DNA from: JALHTV01 sp049510055
Lineage (GTDB): Bacteria > Planctomycetota > Phycisphaerae > SM23-33
DNA: 64,000 nt
Direction of reading: 5' to 3'
NCBI GenBank assembly: GCA_049510055.1
Contig: JBEKZI010000003.1
Coordinates: 1-64,000, forward strand
Position numbers and translations under genes: made by a program. This document shows positions 16,563-25,193 of the stretch, one piece after another (the stretch's first letter is position 1; each line of letters opens with the position of its first letter). Below the pieces are notes generated by a model, which did no database searches, was not told the DNA's origin, and saw only the letters and a list, made by a program, of their open reading frames with translations.

Positions 16563-17456
16563 ATGATAAGACGTCTGCTTTTTGCGGCACCGATTGTGCT
16601 CTGGTTTTTGGGTTCGTTGTGCGGTTGCGGCGGCACGGGGCAGCCCAACGTCCAGCCCAGTCGCCTGGACAAGGGCCTGGTGATCGTATTGACCGGCGTC
16701 CACGGCCGGTTGTGGCTCAGCGAGAGCATCTGCCAGGGGCTGGACCAGGGCGGCGTGGACCAGGCCATCGAGATTTACGACTGGACCTATCACGGCCAAT
16801 GGCTGCCGTTCTACAACCTTGGCGCGGTCGAGCGGAATCACCGCATGGCCCGCCAGATCGCCGCCCACGTGCAGGCCTACCAGAAGGATCACCCCGGCCG
16901 GCCGGTCACGCTGGTGGGCTATAGCGGCGGCGGACCGCTGGCGATCTGGACGGCGGAGGCATTGCCCAAAGACGTGCACGTCGATGGGCTCATCCTGCTG
17001 TGCACGCCCCTGGTGCCCGAGTACGACCTTCGGCCGGCCCTGTCGGCCAGCCGCAAAGGAATCATGAGCTTCTACTCTCCCCGGGATCGCATCTACCTGG
17101 CGATGGGCACGCTCCTGTTCGGCACGATGGACAAGCGGCATCGCGTCTCGGCGGGGAACCTGGGATTCTTCGATCCGCGGAAATCGGACGCCAGCGGGTC
17201 GGCGGCTTCGGCCCCGGCGGAGTACGACGTCTACGACAAGCTGTATCAGGTGGCCTGGCAGCCGGAGATGGCCCAGTATGGCTACGACGGCATGCATTTG
17301 ACCATCGGCGCCAAGGATTTTGTCGCGGCGTACCTGGCGCCGCTGGTGAAGGCCCGGCGGTGGGATGCTCGTCTCGTGGACCAGCTTCCCGAGGCGCCTC
17401 CTGCCGGCGGCCCGACGACGGCTCCGGCGGCTGCCTCGCCGACAAGCAGGCCGTGA
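16563..17456 (+). CDS. Lipoprotein with alpha/beta-hydrolase fold
   Basis: 297 residues. The N-terminus is a lipoprotein signal with lipobox LGSLC, so it is probably membrane-anchored. Nucleophile elbow GYSGGG (Ser in GxSxG) sits near the centre, and a late HLTIGAKDF segment may supply the catalytic His. This matches alpha/beta-hydrolases (esterase or lipase type). The C-terminal 25 residues are a low-complexity Ala/Pro/Thr tail. The substrate cannot be inferred. Confidence 0.75.
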   Translation: MIRRLLFAAPIVLWFLGSLCGCGGTGQPNVQPSRLDKGLVIVLTGVHGRLWLSESICQGLDQGGVDQAIEIYDWTYHGQWLPFYNLGAVERNHRMARQIAAHVQAYQKDHPGRPVTLVGYSGGGPLAIWTAEALPKDVHVDGLILLCTPLVPEYDLRPALSASRKGIMSFYSPRDRIYLAMGTLLFGTMDKRHRVSAGNLGFFDPRKSDASGSAASAPAEYDVYDKLYQVAWQPEMAQYGYDGMHLTIGAKDFVAAYLAPLVKARRWDARLVDQLPEAPPAGGPTTAPAAASPTSRP

Positions 17457-17569
17457 GCCCAAGAGACTTGATGCGCCGCACGGGGGACGATAGAAGTATT
17501 TTCCGTCAACCTCATCGGCTCATCGGCCGGCCCCAGCCGCCGCGTGAGCCTGCAAGAAAGCGTTGCGTC

Positions 17570-17983
17570 ATGGCACCGAAGCACACGTTACGTTTTCGCG
17601 TCCGCTACAGCGAGGTGGACCGCATGGGAGCGGCCTACAACTCGCGGGCGTTGGAATGGTTCGAGTGCGCCCGCGGGGAACTGCTGCGGTCCGTCGGCCT
17701 GCCCTACGGCTGGATGGAGCAGCAGGGGACGCATCTGCCGGTGGTGGAGGCCCATCTGGAGTACCGCAGCCGCGCGGAATTCGACGACGAGTTGGAGACG
17801 ATTACCACGGCCACCATGCCGGGCAAGGCGTCGGTGCGGTTCGACATTCGCGTGATTGACGCTGCCAGCGGCCGGGAAGTCATCTGCGGCTACACGCTGC
17901 ACGCCGTCACCGACAAGTCCGGCAAGTGCATCCGCCCGCCCAAGTGGCTGGTGGACGCCCTTGGCCACGATGACCGGGCCTAG
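17570..17983 (+). CDS. Acyl-CoA thioesterase, hotdog fold (YbgC/4HBT family)
   Basis: 137 residues. RVRYSEVDRMGAAYNSRALEWFE matches the 4-hydroxybenzoyl-CoA thioesterase signature: the Asp of the SEVD segment and the following Tyr-Asn correspond to the active-site region, and the long helix EWFECARGELL follows. The family hydrolyses acyl-CoA thioesters, and YbgC associates with the Tol-Pal system in proteobacteria; no tol genes are here. ATG 17570 is chosen because the motif would otherwise start too deep in the protein. Confidence 0.85.
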   Translation: MAPKHTLRFRVRYSEVDRMGAAYNSRALEWFECARGELLRSVGLPYGWMEQQGTHLPVVEAHLEYRSRAEFDDELETITTATMPGKASVRFDIRVIDAASGREVICGYTLHAVTDKSGKCIRPPKWLVDALGHDDRA

Positions 17984-18051
17984 ACTGTAGTGGCCCGGCT
18001 TTGCGAGACCGCCCAAGCGGGGCGGGCCGCGTTGCACAAAGGAGTCTTGTG

Positions 18052-18435
18052 ATGGCCAAGCGAATTTTGATTGTGGACGACGACCCGGACATCCGCCGCA
18101 GCACGCGGCTGGTCCTGACCAAGGCGGGCTACGATGTCCTAGAAGCCGCCGGCCGCCAAGAGGCCGAGCGACAACTGGCCGCCGGCAAGGTGGACCTGAT
18201 TATCCTGGACGTCATGATGGAGACCGAGACGGAAGGCTTCCACCTGGCCTATCAGATGCGCCAGGACGAGAAGCTCAAAAATATCCCCATCCTCATGCTG
18301 AGCTGCATCGAGGAAAAAACGGGCCAGGCGCTTCAGCCGAAGGAAGCGGGCGATTTCCTCCCCGTGGATGCTTTTCTGCGCAAGCCTCTGGGCCCCAAGG
18401 AGCTCACGGCCCAGGTCGCCAAGATGCTCCGATAG
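18052..18435 (+). CDS. Single-domain response regulator receiver protein
   Basis: 127 residues, receiver domain only. Acidic pocket DDDPD at 9-13, phosphoacceptor Asp53 in LIILDVMM, Ser in MLSCIEE and Lys in RKPLGP. There is no output domain, so it acts by protein interaction (CheY/Spo0F-like) or in a phosphorelay. ATG is preceded by AAAGGAG. No cognate kinase is adjacent. It converges on the end of the CODH/ACS operon. Confidence 0.88.
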   Translation: MAKRILIVDDDPDIRRSTRLVLTKAGYDVLEAAGRQEAERQLAAGKVDLIILDVMMETETEGFHLAYQMRQDEKLKNIPILMLSCIEEKTGQALQPKEAGDFLPVDAFLRKPLGPKELTAQVAKMLR

Positions 18436-18488
18436 GTTTGGAATCGCGGGGGCGATGGCGGGAGAGTTTTTCCGGATCGGCTCGGCGA

Positions 18489-19583
18489 TTACTCTTGCAG
18501 GCCTTCCAGGATGGCGGGGACGTCCACGTATTGGCCGATGAGGTCCCTGGCCATCTGGATGCGCTGCCGGTCGTCGGGCGTGATTTTGAAGACGGTGTCC
18601 TGCACGCGCCCGGCCAGGGTGAAGGTGTCTTCGCTGCACTGGAGGGCCGGCAGGCCCGATTCCACCAGCAGATTCATCACGTTGCTCATCGGCAGAAAGC
18701 CGCCCGTCAGTATTAGCCCCGCCACCGGCGGGGGGGCCTCTTTGACCAGCGTGTAGGTGCTGATGATGGCCAGGATGTTGTCGGTGCGGTCGCCGGGCGT
18801 GATCGCCAGGGCGCCGTCTTTCAGATAGGAGACCATGTGGTTGGCCTCCATGCCGGCCACGATGACCTTGCCGACGCGGTTGCCCATCGCCCCGGTGCCG
18901 CAAAGGATCCGCGCCCCCAGCTGCCGGGCCACCTGGCCGACGGTGGGGGACGCCAGCAATTGCTGGTAGGGCACGGTGCCGAAGGAGCGAAGGCCCAGGT
19001 GTTCCAGTCCCTTGGTAGTGGCTTCTTTGACGCGGTCGTACTTTTCTGGCCAGACCTTGTTGATGACGGTGCCCATCAGGTCGGCGCCGCGGGCGGTCAG
19101 GTAGGTCGCGCAGAGGGAGATGTCGTCCAGGGCGCGTCCGATGCCGCCGCCGCTGATCAGCATGGCGCGGGCGCCGATGAGCCGGGCCACTTCGGCGGCG
19201 GAAAGTTTCAGCGCCGAGCCCATCGCCACGTGGCCCATGCCTTCGACGATGATGACGTCGTTGTCGGCCTCCAGTCGCTTGCAGACGGTAGCCACCTTTT
19301 CCGCCAGTTCCGGCTCATGCAGCTCGTAGATTTCCTGCTCCACGCGGCCGCGGGTCAGCGGCACGGCCAGGGACGCCGACTCCGGCCGATACACGTTCAT
19401 GACCTGCGATACCAGCATGGCGTCGTCGTGGACCTGCTGGCCGTCGACCAGCGTGACGCGCTGCCCCAGCGGCTTGGTGTAGCCCACCCGCAGGCCGCGA
19501 TGCTGAAGGGCGCTGATCAGCCCGATGCAGAACGTGGTCTTGCCCACGTCCCGCTGCGTGCCGACGATGTAGAGCGGCTTCAT
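18489..19583 (-). CDS. BioD-like P-loop ATPase with DRTGG domain (N-terminal part of phosphotransacetylase type)
   Basis: 364 residues. The N-terminal P-loop domain (GTQRDVGKTT, residues 8-17) resembles dethiobiotin synthetase-like ATPases. The rest, with QLGARILCGTGAM and TPGDRTDNILAI, is a DRTGG regulatory domain. This pair forms the N-terminal regulatory half of long-type phosphate acetyltransferases (COG0857), but no catalytic acetyltransferase domain follows. It starts 7 bp after the DUF3786 gene and is last in the CODH/ACS operon. I infer a regulatory role at the acetyl-CoA/acetyl-phosphate branch point. A cofactor-related ATPase role is an alternative. Confidence 0.75.
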   Translation of the reverse strand: MKPLYIVGTQRDVGKTTFCIGLISALQHRGLRVGYTKPLGQRVTLVDGQQVHDDAMLVSQVMNVYRPESASLAVPLTRGRVEQEIYELHEPELAEKVATVCKRLEADNDVIIVEGMGHVAMGSALKLSAAEVARLIGARAMLISGGGIGRALDDISLCATYLTARGADLMGTVINKVWPEKYDRVKEATTKGLEHLGLRSFGTVPYQQLLASPTVGQVARQLGARILCGTGAMGNRVGKVIVAGMEANHMVSYLKDGALAITPGDRTDNILAIISTYTLVKEAPPPVAGLILTGGFLPMSNVMNLLVESGLPALQCSEDTFTLAGRVQDTVFKITPDDRQRIQMARDLIGQYVDVPAILEGLQE

Positions 19584-19590
19584 GGGCTTT

Positions 19591-20274
19591 TTACCTTTTG
19601 CCTTCGGGCTTCGACGCGCCCGCGGCGGCCAGGCGGGCGACCAGCCGCTCGGACAGGACCACGATGTCTTCCAGGCAGAGGAACGACTCGACGTTGGTCG
19701 GCAGCAGCATCGCCGCCGACGGCGCCAGTTCCTCGTCGCCGGCGTACCACGCCAGTTGCACGCACAGGCGCGGATACACCTGGAACTCCATTGCCAGGTC
19801 GCCGGCCGGCGCCTCGCTTCGCAGCACTCGGCCGCCCAGTGCCTGGCCGGCCTGGCGCAGCGCGGTGCCGTCGCGTCCGACCGTCCGGCACAAGCGGCCG
19901 ATGACGCGTTGCTGATAGATGGAGGCATATCCCCGCCCGCCCGGCAGATCGGCAAAGGTGACGGTGGGGGGTTCCGAGACGGGCTGGCCCGACACGCCCA
20001 GGTAATGCAGCGTCAGGACCTGCCACCAGGGCCCGACGTTTCGGCCGGCTGAGTCGCGCACCGTTCCAGCGTCCGGCTCGACGGTCCAGATTTCGTTCAG
20101 CACGCCGAGGGTCCACCCCTTGCTGACGGGAATGGCGCCTAGCCATTGGAGCTGCTCGGCGGACTGGGCGCGGACGGCCGCCGCAGCCCGGGCCGCGGCC
20201 TCGTCGTAGTTCCGTTGCGGCGGGGGCACGGCCGGTCGGCCCGCGGGATTAGGTGGGTTTTTTGGCATTGGCAT
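19591..20274 (-). CDS. DUF3786-family protein
   Basis: 227 residues; Pro/Ala-rich N-terminus, then a region with WWQVLTLHYLGVSG and FADLPGGRGYASIY followed by a long C-terminal part. These segments fit the DUF3786 family, which I recall from anaerobes near corrinoid or Wood-Ljungdahl genes. No catalytic motif or conserved cysteine cluster is obvious and no signal peptide is seen. The start overlaps the upstream Cys-rich gene by 26 bp and the stop lies 7 bp before the BioD-like gene, so it belongs to the operon. Function unknown. Confidence 0.7.
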   Translation of the reverse strand: MPMPKNPPNPAGRPAVPPPQRNYDEAAARAAAAVRAQSAEQLQWLGAIPVSKGWTLGVLNEIWTVEPDAGTVRDSAGRNVGPWWQVLTLHYLGVSGQPVSEPPTVTFADLPGGRGYASIYQQRVIGRLCRTVGRDGTALRQAGQALGGRVLRSEAPAGDLAMEFQVYPRLCVQLAWYAGDEELAPSAAMLLPTNVESFLCLEDIVVLSERLVARLAAAGASKPEGKR

Positions 20275-20587
20275 CGGCGTCGCCTTTGCTCTCCAGCCGC
20301 TGCCGGATGCTCTCCAGACACTGCTTGGCGCGGGGATCGTTTTTGACCTCCGCCAGCCGGCGCTCCAGCTCGCGCACGTCCACCGCCTCGCCCAGGCATT
20401 GGGCGGCCGCCGGGCACCAGTCGGCGCACCGCGGCAGCGACTCCCGCAGCAGCACTTGGCCGCAGCGGCAGGTGCGCTTGGGCTCGTCGGTGAAGAATTC
20501 CACGATCCGCCCGCAGGCCGGGCAGGGCACCAGGACGCTCTCGAGGTTTCGTGGCATCATCCGGCCTGGGCATTTGAGTGTCAGCAT
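20249..20587 (-). CDS. Small cysteine-rich protein of the CODH/ACS operon
   Basis: 112 residues. The first half has CPACG, CRCG and CADWCPAAAQCLG, seven cysteines consistent with a zinc ribbon followed by a second metal or Fe-S site. The second half is a charged helix (RELERRLAEVKNDP). Lies 12 bp after acsE and overlaps the DUF3786 start. I do not recognise a characterised family. Position and metal-type cysteines suggest an accessory or maturation role, which is inference. Confidence 0.7.
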   Translation of the reverse strand: MLTLKCPGRMMPRNLESVLVPCPACGRIVEFFTDEPKRTCRCGQVLLRESLPRCADWCPAAAQCLGEAVDVRELERRLAEVKNDPRAKQCLESIRQRLESKGDADANAKKPT

Positions 20588-20599
20588 GATTGGACCGCC

Positions 20600-21388
20600 T
20601 TACCCGCGTCGGGCCGCGTCGAGGAATGAATCGCAGTAGATCACCTTTCCCAGCAGCAATTCCGCCGTGATGGCCGTGGTCATCAGCTCCGTGTCCAGCG
20701 GGTCCATGATGGCCGCGTCCAGCCCGTGCGCCATGGCCATGGCCAGGTAGGTGCGGTTGATGAGATTGCGCTCGTGGCATCGCTGGGAGACGTTGGACAA
20801 TCCCAGCACCAGGTGTGGCGGCGGGTCGGCGAACGCCCGCAGCTGGGAAATGGCCTCGATGCAGTGCGCGGGGTTTTTGGGGGCTACGTTAACCGGCAGG
20901 ATGATGGGGTCGATGAAGAGCTTATCCGCCGGCAGGCCGGCCTCCATGGCGATGGCGATGATCTGGGCGCCCAGCTCGACGCGTTTTTCCACGTTGCCGG
21001 GCACGCCGGCGGCGTCGAGGGTCAGGCCGATCAGCCCCGCCCCGTGTTCCACCGCCAGATGCACGTATTGACTGGCGATCTCCGGATCGGCCTTGCTGGA
21101 ATTCAAAATTTTCTCGCCAAGCACCTGCGGCACGACGGCCGCCATGACCTCCCATTTGGCGGTGTCGATCGCCAGCGGGGCGTCCGTCACGGCGCGGATC
21201 GTCTCCACCAGCCACAGCATGGCCCCCTTGGCGTCGCTGGCGGCAGGACCGACGTTCACATCCAACGCCCTGGCGCCGGCGGCAAGCTGCTTTTTGGCCA
21301 AGTTCTGGATGACCTTGGCATCCTTGCCGCGGATCGCCTGCTTGACGTTCTCGAACATTCCATTGATGCGTTCGCCGATGACGTACAT
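20600..21388 (-). CDS. acsE: 5-methyltetrahydrofolate:corrinoid/iron-sulfur protein methyltransferase
   Basis: 262 residues from ATG (MYVIGERINGMF), the usual AcsE length. Pterin-binding TIM-barrel motifs include LDVNVG, IDTAKWEV and a GLSNVS segment. It moves the methyl group from methyl-tetrahydrofolate to Co(I) of the corrinoid protein AcsCD, the link between the methyl and carbonyl branches. ATG 21388 is chosen over upstream in-frame codons because it aligns with the family N-terminus. Starts 20 bp after acsD. Confidence 0.93.
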   Translation of the reverse strand: MYVIGERINGMFENVKQAIRGKDAKVIQNLAKKQLAAGARALDVNVGPAASDAKGAMLWLVETIRAVTDAPLAIDTAKWEVMAAVVPQVLGEKILNSSKADPEIASQYVHLAVEHGAGLIGLTLDAAGVPGNVEKRVELGAQIIAIAMEAGLPADKLFIDPIILPVNVAPKNPAHCIEAISQLRAFADPPPHLVLGLSNVSQRCHERNLINRTYLAMAMAHGLDAAIMDPLDTELMTTAITAELLLGKVIYCDSFLDAARRG

Positions 21389-21408
21389 GAGTTCCGTTCT
21401 TTCTTTTT

Positions 21409-22386
21409 CTATGCGTTCTTGGCCGGCATGAACCGGTCGATGGCTTTCTTGGTCTGCTGGATGGCCTGGGGGTGCCGCATGATCAGCAGCTCGGCGCCGG
21501 ATTGCAGCAGGACCGTCGCCGTGGCCGCCTCCCACAGAATGCCCCAGCGGTCGCGGTTTTCGTCCGTCACGCCGGCAAACGGCGGTGCCTTGGCCTCCTT
21601 GACGCGCCACGCCTCGAACCCCACGTCGCAGATCACCGGCTGGGCCAGCAGCTTGTCGCCCCGCAGCGCCGCCAGCCGCCCGCGCTCCTGAATGCTGTAG
21701 ACGTACTCCAGGCCGTAGCCCAGCGCGCCGGTGGTGGGGAAAATGACGATGTCCGACAGGGGGTACCCCGCGTCAGAGCAGAGAATGTTGATCTGCTTGG
21801 CCATGTTGATGTCCAGCGGGCTTTCGGCGATGAGCTTGTGCTTGTCGGCCAGGCACACGGCCACGACGGTGCGATAATTTTTTTCCCGCGCCGTGCCGAG
21901 CAAGCAGTTCTCGCCCTTGGCCGCCGCCGAGGCCGCCGGCAGGATCTCGTTGTCCTTCTCGTCCACGCCGCAGCCCCAGATGATCAGTGGCACGCCGACG
22001 GCCGCCAGGACTTCCTTGACGGTCTCGGCGCACTGCTGGGCCGAGCGATTGCCGGAATCCGGATGGGCGCCGGCCAGCCGCAGGCAGATCAGATCGGCCC
22101 CGAACTGGACCGCCTTTTTCGCCCAGGCGCCCGGGGAGGCCAGGGCGTCGCCGTACACCTCGCCAAGCGGCTGCGGCCAGGCGTCCCCGCCGCTGTCCCA
22201 GACCTCCACGGCGATGGCCGCCCGCCGCCCGACCGCCCCCTCGAACGCCAGGAAGGGCAGCGTGGCCGCTCCGCCGATGGCGATCGTGCTGGTCCGCGTG
22301 CCGCCTTCTTTGGCCGTCGCGCCGAGGATCATCGACGGGATCGCACCCGTCCACTTTTCCGACACGTCCGGCACGCTCGATGGCAT
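21409..22386 (-). CDS. acsD: Corrinoid/iron-sulfur protein small subunit (AcsD/CdhD)
   Basis: 325 residues of TIM-barrel type, with conserved segments MILGATAKEGGTRTS, GADLICLRLAGAHPD and DIVIFPTTGALGYGLEY as in AcsD/CdhD. With AcsC it forms the heterodimer carrying the cobamide that shuttles the methyl group to acetyl-CoA synthase. Sits between cooC and acsE with gaps of 15 and 20 bp. Confidence 0.93.
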   Translation of the reverse strand: MPSSVPDVSEKWTGAIPSMILGATAKEGGTRTSTIAIGGAATLPFLAFEGAVGRRAAIAVEVWDSGGDAWPQPLGEVYGDALASPGAWAKKAVQFGADLICLRLAGAHPDSGNRSAQQCAETVKEVLAAVGVPLIIWGCGVDEKDNEILPAASAAAKGENCLLGTAREKNYRTVVAVCLADKHKLIAESPLDINMAKQINILCSDAGYPLSDIVIFPTTGALGYGLEYVYSIQERGRLAALRGDKLLAQPVICDVGFEAWRVKEAKAPPFAGVTDENRDRWGILWEAATATVLLQSGAELLIMRHPQAIQQTKKAIDRFMPAKNA

Positions 22387-22401
22387 AAAGAAAAATCCCT
22401 T

Positions 22402-23211
22402 CTACTTTTTCACGTTTTTTGCATTTTCCGCATTTTTTGCAAAGGCGCCCGTGCCGATCTGCGGCAGGCACAGCCGGGCCAGTGCAGCGACGGCTGCTTG
22501 GGCCGCCGGACCGGCTTGGTCGTCCAACGGCACGCCCTGCGTGCAGCGGCGATGCAGGTCTTCGTCGAACGGCACGCGAACCACGTCGCCGACGCCCGCA
22601 ACGGCGAGGTCTTCAGGCAGCTCGTCCGACAGACCCGCCTGGCCGACCTTGTTCAGCACCAGCACGCGTCGGCGGACGCGGATGGGCAGGGCGTTTGCCA
22701 ACGTGGCCAGGCGACGGGCCGTGGTCAGCCCCACCGACGTCGCCTCGGCCACCAGCACCAGCACGTCCACGTCGTCCACCGTCAGGCGGGAAAGATACTC
22801 CATCCCCGCCTCGCAATCCACCACGACGGCCGGATAGGCGCCGCGAAGCTCCTTGAGGTATCGCCGCAGCAGGCCGTTGACGTAGCAATAGCATTGCGGG
22901 CCTTCCGGCCGGCCCATCGTCAGCAGGTCAAAGCCGCTGGCCTCGGTGAGCACCTGGGCCAGCCACTGGTTCATCAGCCGCTCTTTGGGGATCTCGCTGA
23001 CGGCCTTGGCGGCTTGGCCCATACGGTCGCGGAGGTCGGAGATTGTGCCTTCCACCGGCACGCCCAGCGTCAAGCCGAGCGTGGAATTGGGATCGGCGTC
23101 CACCGCCAGGATGGGCTTGACCCCCGCGCGTACCAATTGCCGCAGGACCATCGCCGCCAGCGTGGTCTTGCCCGAACCGCCCTTGCCGCTGAAGGCCACA
23201 AGTACGCCCAT
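22402..23211 (-). CDS. CooC/AcsF-type nickel-insertion ATPase
   Basis: 269 residues. Deviant Walker A GKGGSGKTT (9-17) and the Cys-X-Cys pair C107/C109 in GPQCYCYVN are the marks of CooC-type maturases, which bind metal at the dimer interface and help nickel loading of CODH or ACS. Residue Asp in VVVDCEAGMEY fits Walker B. Location between the reactivase and acsD suggests AcsF function. The C-terminus ends in a run of short Asn/Ala/Lys repeats encoded by an A-rich tract. A second copy lies at 34668. Confidence 0.9.
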   Translation of the reverse strand: MGVLVAFSGKGGSGKTTLAAMVLRQLVRAGVKPILAVDADPNSTLGLTLGVPVEGTISDLRDRMGQAAKAVSEIPKERLMNQWLAQVLTEASGFDLLTMGRPEGPQCYCYVNGLLRRYLKELRGAYPAVVVDCEAGMEYLSRLTVDDVDVLVLVAEATSVGLTTARRLATLANALPIRVRRRVLVLNKVGQAGLSDELPEDLAVAGVGDVVRVPFDEDLHRRCTQGVPLDDQAGPAAQAAVAALARLCLPQIGTGAFAKNAENAKNVKK

Positions 23212-23218
23212 CGTTAAC

Positions 23219-25135
23219 TCACCTCCCCGCGGCCATCTCAGCCGAGACGCGCGGGAATAATTCCATGTGTGTGTGCGGGAAGAAACACGCCGACACGAAC
23301 TGGTCCATGAACGTCGGGTCGGTGCTCAACTCAAAGTACGTCATTCGCTCGGCGATGCGGGCCATCTCCTCGTAGGCCTCGGTGCTCAAGGCCGCCAGCT
23401 TCGCCCCGGCCAGAGAGGTATTGCCCACGAACCGCAGACGCTCCGGCGGGATATCCGGCAGCAAGCCGATGAAGACGGCATTGGCCAGGTTCAGGAAATT
23501 CCCGAAGGCCCCAGCCACCGCGATCTCCGAGACGTCCTGGAAGCTCATGTTCAGAGCGTGCAGAAGGACCGTCGCGGCTGCGTAGATCGCCCCCTTGGCC
23601 CGCATGAGGTTGTTGATGTCGCTCTGGGTAACCAGGACGTCCTTGGGCGTGCCCGGCGGCGAGGCCGGGACGACCAGCCATTCCGCCTCGTCGTGGCGGC
23701 CGCGGCGCATTCGCTCGCCGGTGGCTTGAGGATGCAGCCGGCCGGTCTTGTCGATCACGCCGACGCGGAGCATCTCCGCGACCAAGTCCACGTAGCCGGT
23801 GCCGCACAGGCCTACCGGGGGGGCTGAACCGACCGTGGAGTATTCCAAGATGTGATCGGCGTCGGCCAGGCGGATGTGGTCGATGGCGCCGCCCGTGGCC
23901 CGCATGCCGCTGCGGCACTCGGCCCCCTCAAAGGCCGGGCCGGCGGAGGCGCTGGCGCAGACCAGGAAATCACGGCCGCCAATGACCATCTCGCCGTTGG
24001 TGCCGATGTCGATCAGCATCCGCACTCCCTCGCCGTGCGCCAGTCCGGTGGCGTACACGCCGGCGACGAGGTCACCGCCCACAAAACCGGCCACGGATGG
24101 CAGACAGTACAGCAGGCCGCGAGGATGGATTCGCAGGCCGACCTCCGCCGCCGGCAAGGGCGGCAGATGATAGGCTGCTCCGACGTAGGGTTCCCTGCGG
24201 ATGTTGGCCGCCGGCAGGTCGGCCAGCAGATGCGTCATGGTGGTGTTGCCGGCCGCGGTGATCAGCAGGATATCCTTAGCCTCCAGGTGGTATCGGCCGG
24301 CCAGCTCCCCGATCAGCTCGTTGAGGTCGCCGACGATCGCCTTCTGCATGGCCCGCTGGTGGCCGGCGCTCTGGGAAGCGTACATAATCCGGCGGATGAC
24401 ATCGGCCCCGTGCGCGGCCTGTGAGTTGTACTTGGCCGCGCGGCCCAGCGTCTGGCCGGTTCGCAGGTCCACCAGGTGGCAGACCACCGTGGTGGTGCCG
24501 ATGTCGGCCGCGATGCAGAAGTCTCGCTCGGTGGTGTCGCTGGCCTGGACGTCGAGGATTTCCGTGTACTTCCCGCGATACGCGGTCACGGCCGTGACCT
24601 TCCAATTGCTTTGACGCAGCAGGCTCGGCAGGCGGCGGATGACTTCGATATCACTTCGTAATTCCTTGCAATCAAATGTGTTACGAATCGCCTCCTCCAG
24701 TCTTTGGAGGTCAGGCGAATTATCTCCAAGGTCAGGCGGGGCCAGTTCGAGATAAATTTTGCGGACCAGGGGCGCGAGGCGGCCGATCTGCTTGCCCAGC
24801 TCTACCGGTAGCGGCGGTTCGGCGGGGACGTGTTGTGTCGCGCCGCCCAAGCGGGAGGAGGGCGGAACCTCCACCGCCAGGTCCGACTCGACGCGGCCCT
24901 GACAGGCCAGGACGTAACCTTGCTCGGCCTCCTGGGGAGTGAAGAACTCGTTGGAGCCGCCGGCCGCCGTTCCTTGCCGGACGATCACGCGGCAGCGGCC
25001 GCAGACGCCCTCACCGCCGCAGAGGGAGTCGATGAGCACGCCCGCCTTGACCGCCGCGGACAGAATCGTCGCGCCTTGCGGCACCTGAGCGGATACTCCA
25101 TCGGGGCGAAACTCCACTTTGCAGGTCTTGGCCAT
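23219..25135 (-). CDS. Reductive activator of corrinoid/iron-sulfur protein (RACo-type, ASKHA domain)
   Basis: 638 residues. The N-terminal [2Fe-2S] domain has C39, C45, C48 (CGGEGVCGRC) and C78. A linker and a large ASKHA ATPase follow with DIGTTTVVCHLVD (phosphate 1), DIGTNGEMVIG (phosphate 2) and late AVAGAFGNF. RACo uses ATP hydrolysis to drive one-electron reduction of inactive Co(II) to Co(I) in AcsCD. A TTG at 25141 has a better-spaced GAGGA and is an alternative start. Between acsC and cooC, 7 bp before the latter. Confidence 0.92.
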   Translation of the reverse strand: MAKTCKVEFRPDGVSAQVPQGATILSAAVKAGVLIDSLCGGEGVCGRCRVIVRQGTAAGGSNEFFTPQEAEQGYVLACQGRVESDLAVEVPPSSRLGGATQHVPAEPPLPVELGKQIGRLAPLVRKIYLELAPPDLGDNSPDLQRLEEAIRNTFDCKELRSDIEVIRRLPSLLRQSNWKVTAVTAYRGKYTEILDVQASDTTERDFCIAADIGTTTVVCHLVDLRTGQTLGRAAKYNSQAAHGADVIRRIMYASQSAGHQRAMQKAIVGDLNELIGELAGRYHLEAKDILLITAAGNTTMTHLLADLPAANIRREPYVGAAYHLPPLPAAEVGLRIHPRGLLYCLPSVAGFVGGDLVAGVYATGLAHGEGVRMLIDIGTNGEMVIGGRDFLVCASASAGPAFEGAECRSGMRATGGAIDHIRLADADHILEYSTVGSAPPVGLCGTGYVDLVAEMLRVGVIDKTGRLHPQATGERMRRGRHDEAEWLVVPASPPGTPKDVLVTQSDINNLMRAKGAIYAAATVLLHALNMSFQDVSEIAVAGAFGNFLNLANAVFIGLLPDIPPERLRFVGNTSLAGAKLAALSTEAYEEMARIAERMTYFELSTDPTFMDQFVSACFFPHTHMELFPRVSAEMAAGR

Positions 25136-25193
25136 AGTCAAATAAAGTCCTCGCCGGCCGCGCCGGTCGGGAATATTTTTTCACACCCCCGCG

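Noticed and set aside
21472..23217. Long plus-strand frame opposite acsD and cooC
   Set aside because: Composition is that of an antisense shadow; the minus-strand genes carry complete conserved motifs and operon spacing.
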